Below, piece by piece: positions 1-8,833 of a DNA stretch of 32,438 bases. The position numbers and the translations under genes are program-made. The number at the start of each line of letters is the position of its first letter. Position 1 is the stretch's first letter. The notes beneath the pieces were generated by a model. It searched no databases and was not told the origin of the DNA. It worked only from the letters and a program-made list of their open reading frames with translations. Source of the DNA: Alphaproteobacteria bacterium (GTDB lineage: Bacteria > Pseudomonadota > Alphaproteobacteria > Sphingomonadales > Sphingomonadaceae). The stretch is taken from contig JAUIFP010000029.1 of NCBI GenBank assembly GCA_030430365.1, positions 1-32,438 on the forward strand, written 5' to 3'.

Positions 1-245
1 ACGAGAGCTTCGATCTGTTGCTTTCCGACATCGTGATGCCGGAAATGGACGGGATCGAACTGGCGCAGCGCTGCGCCGAGATTTGCCCTGCAACAAAAGT
101 GATGTTCATCACGGGCTTTGCGGCCGTTTCGCTGCGGGCAAGCCGCGAAACGCAGGCAAACGTCCTTTCCAAGCCGTTTCACCTGCGCGAACTGGTGATG
201 GAAGTGGAACGGATTTTCGACGAACAGGCGTCCGCCACGCTCTAA
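1..245 (+). CDS. cpdR: CpdR-like single-domain response regulator (3' part only)
   Basis: The gene runs in from the left edge; the reading frame (codons from base 3) is open up to the TAA at 243-245, so about 80 C-terminal residues are visible. The piece holds the second half of a receiver domain: the phospho-acceptor Asp in LLLSDIVMPEMDG, the Thr-containing MFITGF segment, and the conserved Lys-Pro of SKPFHLREL. The protein ends right after the last receiver helix, so there is no output domain. In Caulobacter, CpdR is phosphorylated by CckA through ChpT and, when unphosphorylated, helps ClpXP degrade cell-cycle proteins. The FITGFAAV stretch and the absence of an output domain match CpdR well, and cckA lies 12 kb away. 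The N-terminal half and the start are outside the window. Confidence 0.82.
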   Translation, partial: ESFDLLLSDIVMPEMDGIELAQRCAEICPATKVMFITGFAAVSLRASRETQANVLSKPFHLRELVMEVERIFDEQASATL

Positions 246-281
246 AAAGCAGGTGCCGCCGCGCCGGTACGTTTCTGCCAC

Positions 282-310
282 TTGCAACCTGCCTTGCCCG
301 CAGCTAAAGG
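282..310 (+). promoter_or_regulatory. candidate sigma-70 promoter for tRNA-Val
   Basis: TTGCAA at 282-287 and TAAAGG at 305-310 are separated by exactly 17 bases and would start transcription about 30 bases before the tRNA. The -10 element is a weak match. A 6-bp hairpin (TGCCGG, 6-base loop, CCGGCA; 318-335) lies between this site and the tRNA. Confidence 0.3.
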
Positions 311-348
311 GCGCGCCTGCCGGCGACATCCGGCACGCAGAATGACGT

Positions 349-423
349 GGGCGTATAGCTCAGTGGTAGAGCACTGTGTTGACATCGCAGGGGTCGGAAG
401 TTCAACTCTTCCTACGCCCACCA
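349..423 (+). tRNA. tRNA-Val (anticodon GAC)
   Basis: A complete cloverleaf can be folded by eye. The acceptor stem GGGCGTA (349-355) pairs with TACGCCC (413-419). The D arm is GCTC/GAGC. The anticodon stem CTGTG/CGCAG has one G-T pair and encloses the loop TTGACAT, with anticodon GAC at 381-383, which reads GUC valine codons. The T arm is GGAAG, TTCAACT loop, CTTCC. The discriminator base is A (420), and CCA (421-423) is encoded in the DNA. It lies between cpdR and icd with no sign of an integrated element at its 3' end. Confidence 0.96.
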
Positions 424-581
424 TTCTCCCCAAAATTGCCGGATTTCAGCGCCAGCGATCCATTGCGGCGTTTCCCGATTTGAGAGCACCCGGGCTGCAA
501 TGCCTAGCTGCGCCTTGCGCCGTGCACTTACCCTGCTAAGAGGCGCGCAGATTTCAAACTCCGAAACTCAGCAGGGGCGAC

Positions 582-1805
582 ATGGCGAAAATCAAGGTCG
601 AAAATCCAATCGTCGAGATCGACGGCGACGAAATGACGCGGATCATCTGGCAGTGGATTCGCGAAAGGCTGATTCAGCCCTATCTCGACGTCGAACTCAA
701 ATATTACGACCTTTCGATCCAGAAGCGTGACGAGACCGACGATCAGATCACCGTAGATGCCGCCGAAGCGATCAAGAAATACGGTGTCGGCGTAAAATGC
801 GCCACGATCACGCCTGACGAAGCCCGCGTCGAGGAATTCGACCTCGGCCGCATGTATCGCTCCCCCAACGGCACGATCCGCAATATTCTGGGCGGCACGA
901 TTTTCCGCGAACCCATCGTGATCTCCAACGTCCCGCGGCTGGTACCGGGCTGGACCGATCCCATCGTCGTCGGCCGTCATGCCTTTGGCGACCAGTATCG
1001 CGCCACCGACACACTCATCCCGGGTGCCGGCAAGCTGCGCCTGGTATTCGAAGGTGCGGACGGCAAGAATATCGATCTCGAGGTTTATGAGTTCGAAGCG
1101 CCGGGCGTCGCCATGGCAATGTACAATCTCGACGAATCGATCCGCGACTTCGCCCGTGCCAGCTTCAACTATGGCCTGGACCGCGGATGGCCGGTTTATC
1201 TCTCCACCAAGAACACGATCATGAAAGCCTATGATGGGCGCTTCAAAGATCTGTTCCAGGAAGTCTTCGACAGCGAAGGTTTCAAGGACAAGTTCGCCGC
1301 TGCGAACATCACATACGAACACCGCCTGATCGACGACATGGTCGCTTCCGCGCTCAAGTGGAACGGCAAGTTCGTCTGGGCCTGCAAGAACTACGATGGC
1401 GACGTTCAGTCCGACACCGTGGCGCAGGGCTATGGCTCGCTGGGTCTGATGACCTCCGTGCTCATGACGCCGGATGGCAAGACGGTTGAGGCAGAGGCTG
1501 CTCACGGCACCGTGACGCGCCATTATCGCCAGCACCAGCAGGGCAAGGCGACCAGCACCAACCCGATCGCCTCGATCTTCGCCTGGACGCGCGGCCTCAT
1601 CTATCGCGGCCGGTTCGACAATACGCCGGACGTCGTGCGCTTTGCCGAAACACTTGAGAAGGTCTGCATCGAGACGGTCGAAAGCGGCAAGATGACGAAG
1701 GATCTCGCCCTGCTGATCGGCCCGAGCCAGTCCTGGATGACGACCGAGCAGTTCTTCGAAGCGATCGTCGACAGCCTCGAAAAAGAGATGGCTAGCTGGG
1801 CTTAA
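582..1805 (+). CDS. icd: NADP-dependent isocitrate dehydrogenase
   Basis: This enzyme oxidatively decarboxylates isocitrate to 2-oxoglutarate with NADP in the cytosolic TCA cycle. The 407-residue protein is the eukaryote-like (type II) homodimeric form usual in alphaproteobacteria, not the E. coli form. Evidence is the N-terminal [10 protein letters not shown] segment, the substrate region [16 protein letters not shown] around residues 208-223, and the NADP-binding HGTVTRHYR at about 308-316. Length agrees with the family. The ATG at 582 has an AGGGG ribosome site about 5 bases upstream (CAGCAGGGGCGAC). A weak promoter-like pair, TTGCGC (515-520) and TAAGAG (537-542) with 16-base spacing, lies upstream. 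Bases 424-514 show nothing else recognisable. Confidence 0.97.
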   Translation: MAKIKVENPIVEIDGDEMTRIIWQWIRERLIQPYLDVELKYYDLSIQKRDETDDQITVDAAEAIKKYGVGVKCATITPDEARVEEFDLGRMYRSPNGTIRNILGGTIFREPIVISNVPRLVPGWTDPIVVGRHAFGDQYRATDTLIPGAGKLRLVFEGADGKNIDLEVYEFEAPGVAMAMYNLDESIRDFARASFNYGLDRGWPVYLSTKNTIMKAYDGRFKDLFQEVFDSEGFKDKFAAANITYEHRLIDDMVASALKWNGKFVWACKNYDGDVQSDTVAQGYGSLGLMTSVLMTPDGKTVEAEAAHGTVTRHYRQHQQGKATSTNPIASIFAWTRGLIYRGRFDNTPDVVRFAETLEKVCIETVESGKMTKDLALLIGPSQSWMTTEQFFEAIVDSLEKEMASWA

Positions 1806-1809
1806 TCAC

Positions 1810-1829
1810 GGCAAATTTTGTGATTTGCC
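1810..1829 (+). other. stem-loop just after icd
   Basis: A perfect 7-bp inverted repeat, GGCAAAT (1810-1816) and ATTTGCC (1823-1829), encloses a 6-base loop and starts 5 bases after the icd stop codon. No T-run follows it on either strand, so it is not a standard intrinsic terminator. It may end or stabilise the icd transcript. Confidence 0.4.
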
Positions 1830-1875
1830 AATTCGCAGGGTGACAAGCGCTTTGCGGTTGCCATAAGGATTCGCC

Positions 1876-3645
1876 ATGGCGCATGGCGAATTCTCATCCA
1901 CACTGCTTTCCGATGCGCTGGTAATCCTGGGGGCGGCGGGGATCGTGATCCCCGTCTTCGCCCGGTTCCGCATCACGCCGGTTATCGGCTTCATTCTGGT
2001 GGGGCTGCTGGTTGGGCCCTATGGGCTCGGCAAGCTCGTCTACGAGTATCACTGGCTCAGCTACATTACGATCACCGATCCGGAGGGGCTGGAGCCCTTT
2101 GCCGAGTTCGGCATCATCCTGCTGCTGTTCACGATCGGGCTGGAGCTCAGCTTCAACCGCCTGTGGCAGATGCGCAAGCTCGTCTTCGGGCTGGGCGCGC
2201 TGGAACTGATCGTCATTGCGGGCTTTCTAACGGCGTTTCTGGCCATGCTGGGGCAGTACTGGACGGGCGCCCTTGGGCTCGGCCTCGCGCTCGCGCTGTC
2301 CTCTACGGCGCTTGTCCTGCAGATATCGGGCACGCAAACGCCTGTCGGCCGCGCTGCGCTCTCCATGCTGCTGTTCGAAGATATCGCGATCGTGCCGATC
2401 ATCTTCCTGCTCGGCGCCCTTGCGCCCTATGCCGCCAGTGAAGGCGGGCTGGACGGGCTGGTCGACACGCTGTGGCTCGGCGGGCTGGTTGTGCTGGCCT
2501 TGCTCGTGCTGGGCCGCTTTGCCCTCCCCCGCCTGTTCGCGCAGGCAGCCCGGACCAAGAGCCCGGAAGTCTTTCTGGCAGCCAGCCTGCTGGTCGTCAT
2601 CGGGGCGAGCCTGGCCACGGCTGCGACAGGCCTATCCCCTATCGTGGGCGCGTTGATTGCCGGGCTGCTGATCGCGGAGACCGAATATCACGCCGAGGTC
2701 GAGCACATAACGGAGCCGTTCAAGGGCCTTGCGCTGGGCGTGTTTCTTATCACCGTCGGCATGGGCATCGACCTTACGACGATCTGGGACAATTTGGCCC
2801 CGATCGCGATGGCGGTCGTCGGTGTGCTGACGCTCAAGGCGCTGGTTACCGGCGTGTTGCTGCGCATGATGGGCGCAAGGCGCGGAATGGCCACCGAAAC
2901 GGGTATCCTAATGGCAAGCCCCTCGGAAACGACCCTGATCGTGCTCGCTGCGGCAACGCAGGCCTTGCTGATCCAGCCCGGCACAGCCCAATTCTGGCAG
3001 ATCGTAACGGCCATCGGACTGACCATTACACCATTGCTCGCCAAGTTCGGCCGCGCGATCGGGCGCACCGTAGATCCTATGCCGACGCTGGACGAAGTCG
3101 GCGCCAATGCGGACGAGCCGCATGTCATCATCGTCGGCTTCGGACGCGTAGGCCGGCTAGTCGCCCAAATGCTGGATGCTCACGGCATCGCCTATATCGG
3201 CGTCGATGGAGATACCGACATAGTCGAACAATCCCGCCGGGATGGCTACATGGCCACATTCGGCGATGCCGCGCGCGGCCGGGTGCTTGAACGGCTGGGA
3301 ATCGAAACCGCCCCGGCCGTGGTCTTCACCATGGATGAGCCCGTGCTGGTGCAAAGAACGGTGCGCAAGCTGCGCCAAAACTATCCCGATATGCTGATCA
3401 TCGCGCGGGCGCGTGATACGGAACATGCAGCGCTGCTCTATCGCAGCGGCGCGACCCATGCAGTGCCCGAGACGCTGGAAAGCTCTCTGCAATTGTCTGA
3501 ATCGGTGCTGGTGGAACTCGGCATCGCGATGGGCCCGGTGATTGCCTCGATCCACGAAAAGCGGGACGAATTCCGCATTCAGATCCAGGAAAGCGCAGCG
3601 CTGACCGACAAGCCGAAGCTCCGGACAACGACGCTGGAAGCCTGA
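1876..3645 (+). CDS. CPA2-family (Kef-type) cation:proton antiporter with RCK domain
   Basis: This is an inner-membrane potassium or sodium/proton antiporter of the monovalent cation:proton antiporter-2 family. Residues 1 to about 395 are strongly hydrophobic, with about a dozen membrane segments, and include family-type stretches such as ALSSTALVLQ, LLFEDIAIVPI and MASPSETTLIVLA. After a short linker, an RCK/TrkA-N nucleotide-binding domain begins at about residue 415 with IIVGFGRVGR (GxGxxG at 421-426) and an acidic strand end (GVDGD). At 589 residues it is close to KefB/KefC and YbaL. AAGGA at 1865-1869 sits 6 bases before the ATG, fixing the start. Kef proteins are gated by glutathione adducts, but no KefF/KefG partner is present here, so glutathione control cannot be assumed. 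Confidence 0.9.
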   Translation: MAHGEFSSTLLSDALVILGAAGIVIPVFARFRITPVIGFILVGLLVGPYGLGKLVYEYHWLSYITITDPEGLEPFAEFGIILLLFTIGLELSFNRLWQMRKLVFGLGALELIVIAGFLTAFLAMLGQYWTGALGLGLALALSSTALVLQISGTQTPVGRAALSMLLFEDIAIVPIIFLLGALAPYAASEGGLDGLVDTLWLGGLVVLALLVLGRFALPRLFAQAARTKSPEVFLAASLLVVIGASLATAATGLSPIVGALIAGLLIAETEYHAEVEHITEPFKGLALGVFLITVGMGIDLTTIWDNLAPIAMAVVGVLTLKALVTGVLLRMMGARRGMATETGILMASPSETTLIVLAAATQALLIQPGTAQFWQIVTAIGLTITPLLAKFGRAIGRTVDPMPTLDEVGANADEPHVIIVGFGRVGRLVAQMLDAHGIAYIGVDGDTDIVEQSRRDGYMATFGDAARGRVLERLGIETAPAVVFTMDEPVLVQRTVRKLRQNYPDMLIIARARDTEHAALLYRSGATHAVPETLESSLQLSESVLVELGIAMGPVIASIHEKRDEFRIQIQESAALTDKPKLRTTTLEA

Positions 3646-3702
3646 CCCTCTCGGACCCGAGGCCGGTTTCGTTCGTTATTTCCTCAAGAGAGGAGATATC
3701 CC

Positions 3703-3876
3703 ATGGCCGACGCCAAAAAGAACCCAAGCGCCACGCCAGACAAGAAGCCGCAAAAGCAGACCGGTTCCGAGAAAGGACCAGTCTCCGGCCCGCAAGTAAC
3801 CGGGCACGAATTCGATCAGAAGAATCTGCCGCGCGGAAGCGTGGGCGATACACGCAGGGCGAGCAGAAACCGCTAA
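3703..3876 (+). CDS. 57-residue hydrophilic protein, unknown function
   Basis: A short open frame begins MADAKKNPSATPDKKPQ and ends RRASRNR before TAA (3874-3876). The AGGAG at 3691-3695 lies 7 bases before the ATG, which is the best argument that it is translated. The sequence is rich in Lys, Pro, Gly, Ser and Gln, has no hydrophobic stretch and no Cys or Trp, and is probably disordered and basic. It lies 57 bases after the antiporter gene on the same strand and ends 13 bases from the 3' end of convergent alaS. I do not recognise a family. It could be made from the antiporter transcript or from its own promoter. The reading frame could be chance, but a strong ribosome site in a region with no overlapping gene makes that less likely. 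Confidence 0.62.
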   Translation: MADAKKNPSATPDKKPQKQTGSEKGPVSGPQVTGHEFDQKNLPRGSVGDTRRASRNR

Positions 3877-3889
3877 CTGCGTGGGCTGG

Positions 3890-6553
3890 TCAAGCTGCCA
3901 GAGCAGCCCTGACGGCAGCAATGGCATCGTCCGCCTTCGCGGCATCCGGGCCGCCGCCTTGCGCCATGTCCGGCCGGCCGCCGCCGCCCTTCCCGCCCAG
4001 TGCCTCGACCCCGGCGCGAACCAAGGTCACGGCATCGAAGCGATCGGTCAGATCGTCGGTCACGCCAACGGCAAACGCGGCGCGCCCGCCATTGACGGCT
4101 GCGATGGCCGCCACGCCCGAGCCCATGCGCTTTTTCGCTTCATCGAGCAGACCGCGCAGCTCCTTGGCGTTGAGCCCGTCGATCACCTGGCCTGAAAAAG
4201 TCACGCCGCCGACATCTTCGTCGGCCGGACCGGCAGCGGCCCCGGCGCCGCCACCCAGCGCCAGAGCTTTCTTCGCCTCGGCCAATTCTTTCTCGAGCCG
4301 CTTGCGCTCGTCCACCAGGGCGGCAACGCGCGCCTCGGCTTCTTCCGGCGTGGTTTTCAGCGCGCCTGCGACCGCTTTCAGAGCGTCTTCGCGCTCGACC
4401 AGATAGCGGCGCGCGCCTTCGCCCGTCAGCGCTTCGATACGGCGCACGCCGGACGAAACCGCGCTCTCCGATACGATGCGGAAAATACCGATATCGCCGG
4501 TCGCGTTGACATGGGTGCCGCCGCACAGCTCGACCGAATAGTTGCGGCCGGTGCCGTCCCAATCGTCGCGCCCCATCGAAAGGACGCGCACTTCCTCGCC
4601 ATATTTCTCGCCGAACAGCGCCATGGCGCCGGCCTCGATCGCATCGTCGGGGCTCATCAGCCGTGTCGTCACAGCCTCGTTGTGGCGAATCTCGGCATTC
4701 ACCTGCGCCTCGATCGCGGCAATTTCCTCAGGCGAAATCGGCTTGGGATGCGAAAAGTCGAAGCGCAGCCGGTCTTCGGCCACCAGCGATCCCTTTTGCG
4801 TGACATGGCCGCCCAACACATTGCGCAGCGCCGCATGCAGCAGATGGGTCGCCGAATGGTTGGCACGGATTGCATCGCGCCGCTCGGCATCCACTTCCAG
4901 ATGCACCGTCTGCCCTCGGCGAATTTCGCCAGATGTAATCATCCCCTTCATGACATGAAGTTTGCCTAAAGGCTTTGACGTCTCCTCAACCAAGATCGAC
5001 AAGCCATTGTCGGCTTTGATCCAGCCGGTATCGCCAACTTGACCACCAGATTCAGCGTAGAACGGCGTCTGGTTGGTGATCACGCTTACTTTGTCGCCGG
5101 TTGGGGCCCAGTCAACTTCATGACCTTCGTTGTCGACGATTGCTTGAACGATTCCCTCGCCGCTGGTCGAAGCGTAGCCGGTGAATTCGCTCGCACCTTC
5201 GCGCTCGGCAATATCGAACCACAATTCGTCGTCCGCCGCCGCGCCGGAGCCTTTCCAAGCCGCACGGGCCGCCGCCTTCTGCTGCGCCATCGCGGCGTCG
5301 AAACCGTCCTTGTCCACACCGATCCCACGCGAACGCAGCGCGTCCTCCGTGAGGTCGTATGGGAAACCGTAAGTATCGTAGAGCTTGAATGCGGTCTCAC
5401 CCGGAAGGCTGCTGCCTTCTTCAAAACCTTCGGTCGCTTCGTCGAGCAGGCGCAGGCCCTTCTCGAGCGTCTGGCGGAAACGCGTTTCCTCACGCTCGAG
5501 CACTTCCTCGATCAACGGCTGCGCGCGGCCAAGCTCTGCATAGGCTTGCCCCATCTCGGTGACGAGAGCGGGCACAAGACGGTGCATCAGCGGCTCTTCC
5601 GCGCCAAGCAGGTGCGCGTGGCGCATCGCCCGGCGCATGATACGGCGCAGGACATAGCCGCGCCCTTCGTTAGACGGCAGCACTCCATCGGCAATCAGGA
5701 AGCTGGTGGAGCGCAAATGGTCGGCAATGACGCGGTGGCTTGCCTGCGTCTCACCCTCCGCCTTTACGCCCGTCAATTCTTCGGACTGCCGGATAAGCTC
5801 TATGAACGTATCGGTTTCGAACACCGAATGGACGCCCTGCAATACGCTGGCGATCCGTTCCAGGCCCATGCCCGTATCGATGCTGGGATGCGGCAGGTCA
5901 CCGGTGATCGTATCGCTTTCCTGCAGATGCTGCATGAAAACGAGGTTCCAGATCTCCATGAAACGGTCGCCATCCTCTTCCGGAGATCCGGGAGGTCCGC
6001 CGGCTACATCCGGCCCATGATCCCAGAATATCTCCGAACAGGGGCCGCAAGGACCGTCCGAGCCCATCGCCCAGAAATTGTCCTTCGTGGCAATGCGGAT
6101 GATCTTCTCATCCGGCAGCCCGGCAATCTTCTTCCAGTGATCGAAGGCTTCATCGTCAGTGTGGTAAACCGTGACGCACAGCCGATCCTTCGGCAGGCCG
6201 AGTTCGCGCGTGACGAGACCCCAGGCGAGTTCGATCGCGCGTTCCTTGAAATAGTCGCCGAAGGAGAAGTTCCCCAGCATTTCGAACAGGGTCAGGTGCC
6301 GCGCAGTATAGCCAACATTGTCCAGGTCGTTGTGCTTGCCGCCTGCACGCACGCATTTCTGCGAACTGGCGGCGCAGGGCGCGGGCGGAGTCTCCAACCC
6401 GGTGAACACGTTCTTGAACGGGACCATCCCCGCATTGACGAACATCAGCGTCGGATCGTTATAGGGAACCAGCGGCGCCGAAGGCACCACCAGATGATCG
6501 TTGGACGCGAAATAATCGAGGAATGCGCGCCTAAGGTCGTTCGTCGAATTCAT
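3890..6553 (-). CDS. alaS: alanyl-tRNA synthetase
   Basis: This cytosolic class II synthetase charges tRNA-Ala and edits mischarged Ser and Gly. The start chosen is the ATG at 6553 ([15 protein letters not shown]), giving 887 residues, typical of the family; a TTG three codons earlier is open but adds non-conserved residues. Domains in order: the N-terminal catalytic core ([19 protein letters not shown], then the family's CSEIFWDHG segment), the tRNA-recognition helical domain, the editing domain with its zinc ligands HSATH (His566, His570) and CGGTH (Cys677, His681), and a C-Ala domain with a Gly-rich end. It is the last gene of the recA-methyltransferase-alaS run and converges on the 57-residue gene. 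The gene neighbourhood recA-alaS-icd is also known from other alphaproteobacteria. Confidence 0.98.
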   Translation of the reverse strand: MNSTNDLRRAFLDYFASNDHLVVPSAPLVPYNDPTLMFVNAGMVPFKNVFTGLETPPAPCAASSQKCVRAGGKHNDLDNVGYTARHLTLFEMLGNFSFGDYFKERAIELAWGLVTRELGLPKDRLCVTVYHTDDEAFDHWKKIAGLPDEKIIRIATKDNFWAMGSDGPCGPCSEIFWDHGPDVAGGPPGSPEEDGDRFMEIWNLVFMQHLQESDTITGDLPHPSIDTGMGLERIASVLQGVHSVFETDTFIELIRQSEELTGVKAEGETQASHRVIADHLRSTSFLIADGVLPSNEGRGYVLRRIMRRAMRHAHLLGAEEPLMHRLVPALVTEMGQAYAELGRAQPLIEEVLEREETRFRQTLEKGLRLLDEATEGFEEGSSLPGETAFKLYDTYGFPYDLTEDALRSRGIGVDKDGFDAAMAQQKAAARAAWKGSGAAADDELWFDIAEREGASEFTGYASTSGEGIVQAIVDNEGHEVDWAPTGDKVSVITNQTPFYAESGGQVGDTGWIKADNGLSILVEETSKPLGKLHVMKGMITSGEIRRGQTVHLEVDAERRDAIRANHSATHLLHAALRNVLGGHVTQKGSLVAEDRLRFDFSHPKPISPEEIAAIEAQVNAEIRHNEAVTTRLMSPDDAIEAGAMALFGEKYGEEVRVLSMGRDDWDGTGRNYSVELCGGTHVNATGDIGIFRIVSESAVSSGVRRIEALTGEGARRYLVEREDALKAVAGALKTTPEEAEARVAALVDERKRLEKELAEAKKALALGGGAGAAAGPADEDVGGVTFSGQVIDGLNAKELRGLLDEAKKRMGSGVAAIAAVNGGRAAFAVGVTDDLTDRFDAVTLVRAGVEALGGKGGGGRPDMAQGGGPDAAKADDAIAAVRAALAA

Positions 6554-6628
6554 GGATCGCAAGTAAGGGCTGTATGATGCCTTGCCAAGCCCGCTGTTGC
6601 AGGCATTACGGGGGATAAATGGCGCTTT

Positions 6629-7453
6629 TCAGCCGCGCTTCGCAGTGACCAGCCAGGCACCGCCGCCAAGGGCGACGATTCCGTCGATCAGTTTGGACGC
6701 AGCAAAGCTTCTCAGCCGGTCAATAAAGACCTCCCGCTCCCCCGCTCCGGCATTGGCGAGCCGCGCTGAAGCCGGCCCGATCGAGAGAAAATATTCGACT
6801 GCGTCCTCCACCGGATCCTCCCCGGCGCCAACGACCATTGCAAAATCGAACGGCTCGAAGCCGATATCGCTCCAACCAGCAGGTTCGAGGATGGAGCGGA
6901 CATAATCGGGATCGGCAAAGGCCATCGGCCCCGGCGCCTTGGGATCGGGCGGACTGTCGGGCGGAGGCAGGAGATTGCCGATCCCCCGGAATATCTCATT
7001 GTCCTCCATCCCGCGAAAGCAGGAGAACAGAAGATTGGCACCCGGCGCCGCGATCTCCGCGAGATGGGTGAAGGCCCCAACCGGATCGTCGAAGAACATC
7101 ACGCCGTGGCGGGAAATCAGCAATTCGGGACGAAAGCCTTCCGATGGCGTCCATTCGGCGGCATCGCCCAGTTCGAAGCTGACATTGATCAGATGCTCGC
7201 CCCGCTGACGCGCGACTTCGACCAATTCGGGCGAGATATCGACGCCGACAACGGTCGATTGCGGGCGCCCCCTGGCAAGCGCCAGCGCGAGTTCGCCCGC
7301 GCCGCAGCCGATATCGAGGACCGTGCCCGCAGGCAGGCCACGCGTGCATGAAAGAAGCTTGTCGGTAAGCCCCCCGAAACTGCGATCGGTGCGGCGGTAT
7401 TCAAGCGCCCAGCTCTCGCCGGCCTGGCCCTGCCAATCCATCGCATCGCTCAT
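6629..7453 (-). CDS. class I SAM-dependent methyltransferase
   Basis: This 274-residue protein has the class I methyltransferase fold: motif I VLDIGCGAGE (about 45-54), the acidic end of strand 2 in VVGVDIS (binds the SAM ribose), and motif IV-like ELLISRHGVMFFDDP. The substrate is not evident; small-molecule methylases of the UbiE/COQ5-like type resemble it most by eye. The start ATG (7451-7453) is preceded by GGGAAGGG. It lies 75 bases upstream of alaS on the same strand and 174 bases after recA, from which it is separated by a terminator-like hairpin, so it may head its own transcript with alaS. Confidence 0.85.
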   Translation of the reverse strand: MSDAMDWQGQAGESWALEYRRTDRSFGGLTDKLLSCTRGLPAGTVLDIGCGAGELALALARGRPQSTVVGVDISPELVEVARQRGEHLINVSFELGDAAEWTPSEGFRPELLISRHGVMFFDDPVGAFTHLAEIAAPGANLLFSCFRGMEDNEIFRGIGNLLPPPDSPPDPKAPGPMAFADPDYVRSILEPAGWSDIGFEPFDFAMVVGAGEDPVEDAVEYFLSIGPASARLANAGAGEREVFIDRLRSFAASKLIDGIVALGGGAWLVTAKRG

Positions 7454-7536
7454 GCCTGTACCCTTCCCTCAGAAGCCCATCCGGCAACGCTATCGCTTCG
7501 GCGGGCATTGTGCCAGAGCCAAGCCGCCAGGACACA

Positions 7537-7585
7537 GGAAAAGGCCGGCACGCACCTTGAATAAAGGATACGACGCGCCGGCCTT
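7537..7585 (-). terminator. probable intrinsic terminator of recA
   Basis: Read on the minus strand, AAGGCCGGC (7585-7577) pairs perfectly with GCCGGCCTT (7549-7541). An inner CCTT/AAGG pairing shortens the 27-base loop. The stem runs directly into TTCC, so the T-run is short. It lies 42 bases after the recA stop codon. Confidence 0.5.
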
Positions 7586-7627
7586 CATTTCCTTAAGCGA
7601 CCGCGAAGCAGCGGCACTTCTTGAGGA

Positions 7628-8692
7628 TCAGTCTTCGGAGTCCGCGTCCGGCCCCGTCATCATCTCCTCGGCAACCTGATCGGTGCGGCCGCGAATGGCG
7701 GCTTCCAACCGGTCACGAATCTCTGGATTGTCATTGAGATACTGCTTGGCGTTCTCACGCCCCTGGCCGATCCGGATACTGTCATAGCTGAACCAGGATC
7801 CGGATTTCTCAACCAGTCCGGCCTTGACGCCGAGATCGAGTATCTCGCCGGTCTTCGAAATGCCCTGGCCATACATGATATCGAATTCGACCTGCTTGAA
7901 TGGCGGGGCGACCTTGTTCTTCACAACCTTCACGCGGGTGGCATTGCCGACAATCTCGTCACGGTCCTTGATCTGGCCGGTGCGGCGAATGTCGAGCCGG
8001 ACGGAGGCATAGAACTTCAGTGCGTTGCCGCCCGTCGTCGTTTCCGGATTGCCGTACATCACGCCGATCTTCATGCGCAGCTGGTTGATGAAGATCACCA
8101 TGCATTTGGAACGGTTGATCGAACCGGTAAGCTTGCGCAGGCTCTGCGACATGAGCCGCGCCTGCAGGCCGACATGGCTATCGCCCATCTCGCCTTCGAT
8201 CTCCGCCCGCGGAACCAGCGCGGCGACCGAATCGACCACCAGCACATCCACGGCATTGGAACGCACCAGCGTATCGGTGATCTCCAGCGCCTGTTCGCCC
8301 GTATCGGGCTGCGAAACGATCAGCTCGTCGATATCGACGCCGAGCTTCTTGGCGTAAACGGGATCGAGCGCATGTTCGGCATCGACGAAGGCGGCAGTGC
8401 CGCCATTCTTCTGCGCTTCGGCAATAACATGCAGCGCCAGCGTAGTTTTCCCCGAACTTTCCGGCCCGTAGACTTCGATTACCCTGCCGCGCGGCAGTCC
8501 ACCGATACCCAGAGCGATATCCAGGCCCAGCGAACCGGTGGAAATCGATTCGATTTCGATCGCCTCACGGCTGCCCAGCTTCATCGCCGAGCCCTTACCG
8601 AAAGCCCTGTCTATCTGCGCAAGTGCGGCATCGAGCGCCTTCTGACGGTCCACGTTGTCTTCCTTATCCACGAGCTTCAAATTCGTCGCCAT
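7628..8692 (-). CDS. recA: recombinase RecA
   Basis: This DNA-dependent ATPase performs strand exchange in homologous recombination and stimulates LexA self-cleavage in the SOS response. The 354-residue length fits. The N-terminal helix ([24 protein letters not shown]) is followed by the Walker A motif GPESSGKT at 76-83, the catalytic-Glu region DAEHALDP, the Walker B region [10 protein letters not shown], the L2-type segment [20 protein letters not shown] region and [10 protein letters not shown]. The tail is acidic (GPDADSED), as usual. The ATG at 8692 has GGAGG five bases upstream. Transcription probably starts from the SOS-box-controlled promoter at 8746-8783. Confidence 0.99.
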   Translation of the reverse strand: MATNLKLVDKEDNVDRQKALDAALAQIDRAFGKGSAMKLGSREAIEIESISTGSLGLDIALGIGGLPRGRVIEVYGPESSGKTTLALHVIAEAQKNGGTAAFVDAEHALDPVYAKKLGVDIDELIVSQPDTGEQALEITDTLVRSNAVDVLVVDSVAALVPRAEIEGEMGDSHVGLQARLMSQSLRKLTGSINRSKCMVIFINQLRMKIGVMYGNPETTTGGNALKFYASVRLDIRRTGQIKDRDEIVGNATRVKVVKNKVAPPFKQVEFDIMYGQGISKTGEILDLGVKAGLVEKSGSWFSYDSIRIGQGRENAKQYLNDNPEIRDRLEAAIRGRTDQVAEEMMTGPDADSED

Positions 8693-8745
8693 GAAGGCCT
8701 CCGCATTGCCTAGAGAGGGATGACCGCTGAGGTCAACTGATGCAG

Positions 8746-8774
8746 TATGTATCTGATTTGTTCCTACAGAACAA
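8746..8774 (-). promoter_or_regulatory. recA promoter
   Basis: On the minus strand, TTGTTC (8774-8769) and TACATA (8751-8746) are separated by exactly 17 bases, close to the sigma-70 pattern. The -35 element overlaps the LexA box, so LexA binding would block polymerase. The leader to the recA ATG would be about 45 bases. Confidence 0.6.
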
Positions 8775-8783
8775 TAGTAGAAC
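8760..8783 (-). promoter_or_regulatory. SOS (LexA) box of the alphaproteobacterial type
   Basis: The plus strand reads GAAC (8769-8772), seven bases, GAAC (8780-8783): the GAAC-N7-GAAC / GTTC-N7-GTTC direct repeat that alphaproteobacterial LexA recognises. A further GTTC at 8760-8763 forms an inverted GTTC-N5-GAAC with the first GAAC. The site overlaps the recA -35 element. Confidence 0.8.
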
Positions 8784-8833
8784 AGATATTTTTTCGGAAA
8801 TCCGGGAATGGCTGATTTCAGCCGTTTTCGTGA

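Noticed and set aside
349-423. tRNA-Val as an integration site
   Set aside because: I looked for an integrase gene or a repeated tRNA 3' end nearby; icd follows directly and no repeat of the 3' end was noticed.
528-1535. 335-residue open frame on the minus strand
   Set aside because: It is the antisense shadow of icd, which has unmistakable family motifs; the shadow has no ribosome site and no recognisable domain.
5039-6577. 512-residue open frame on the plus strand
   Set aside because: It is antisense to alaS; Arg/Val/Gly-rich composition is typical of a shadow frame in a GC-rich gene.
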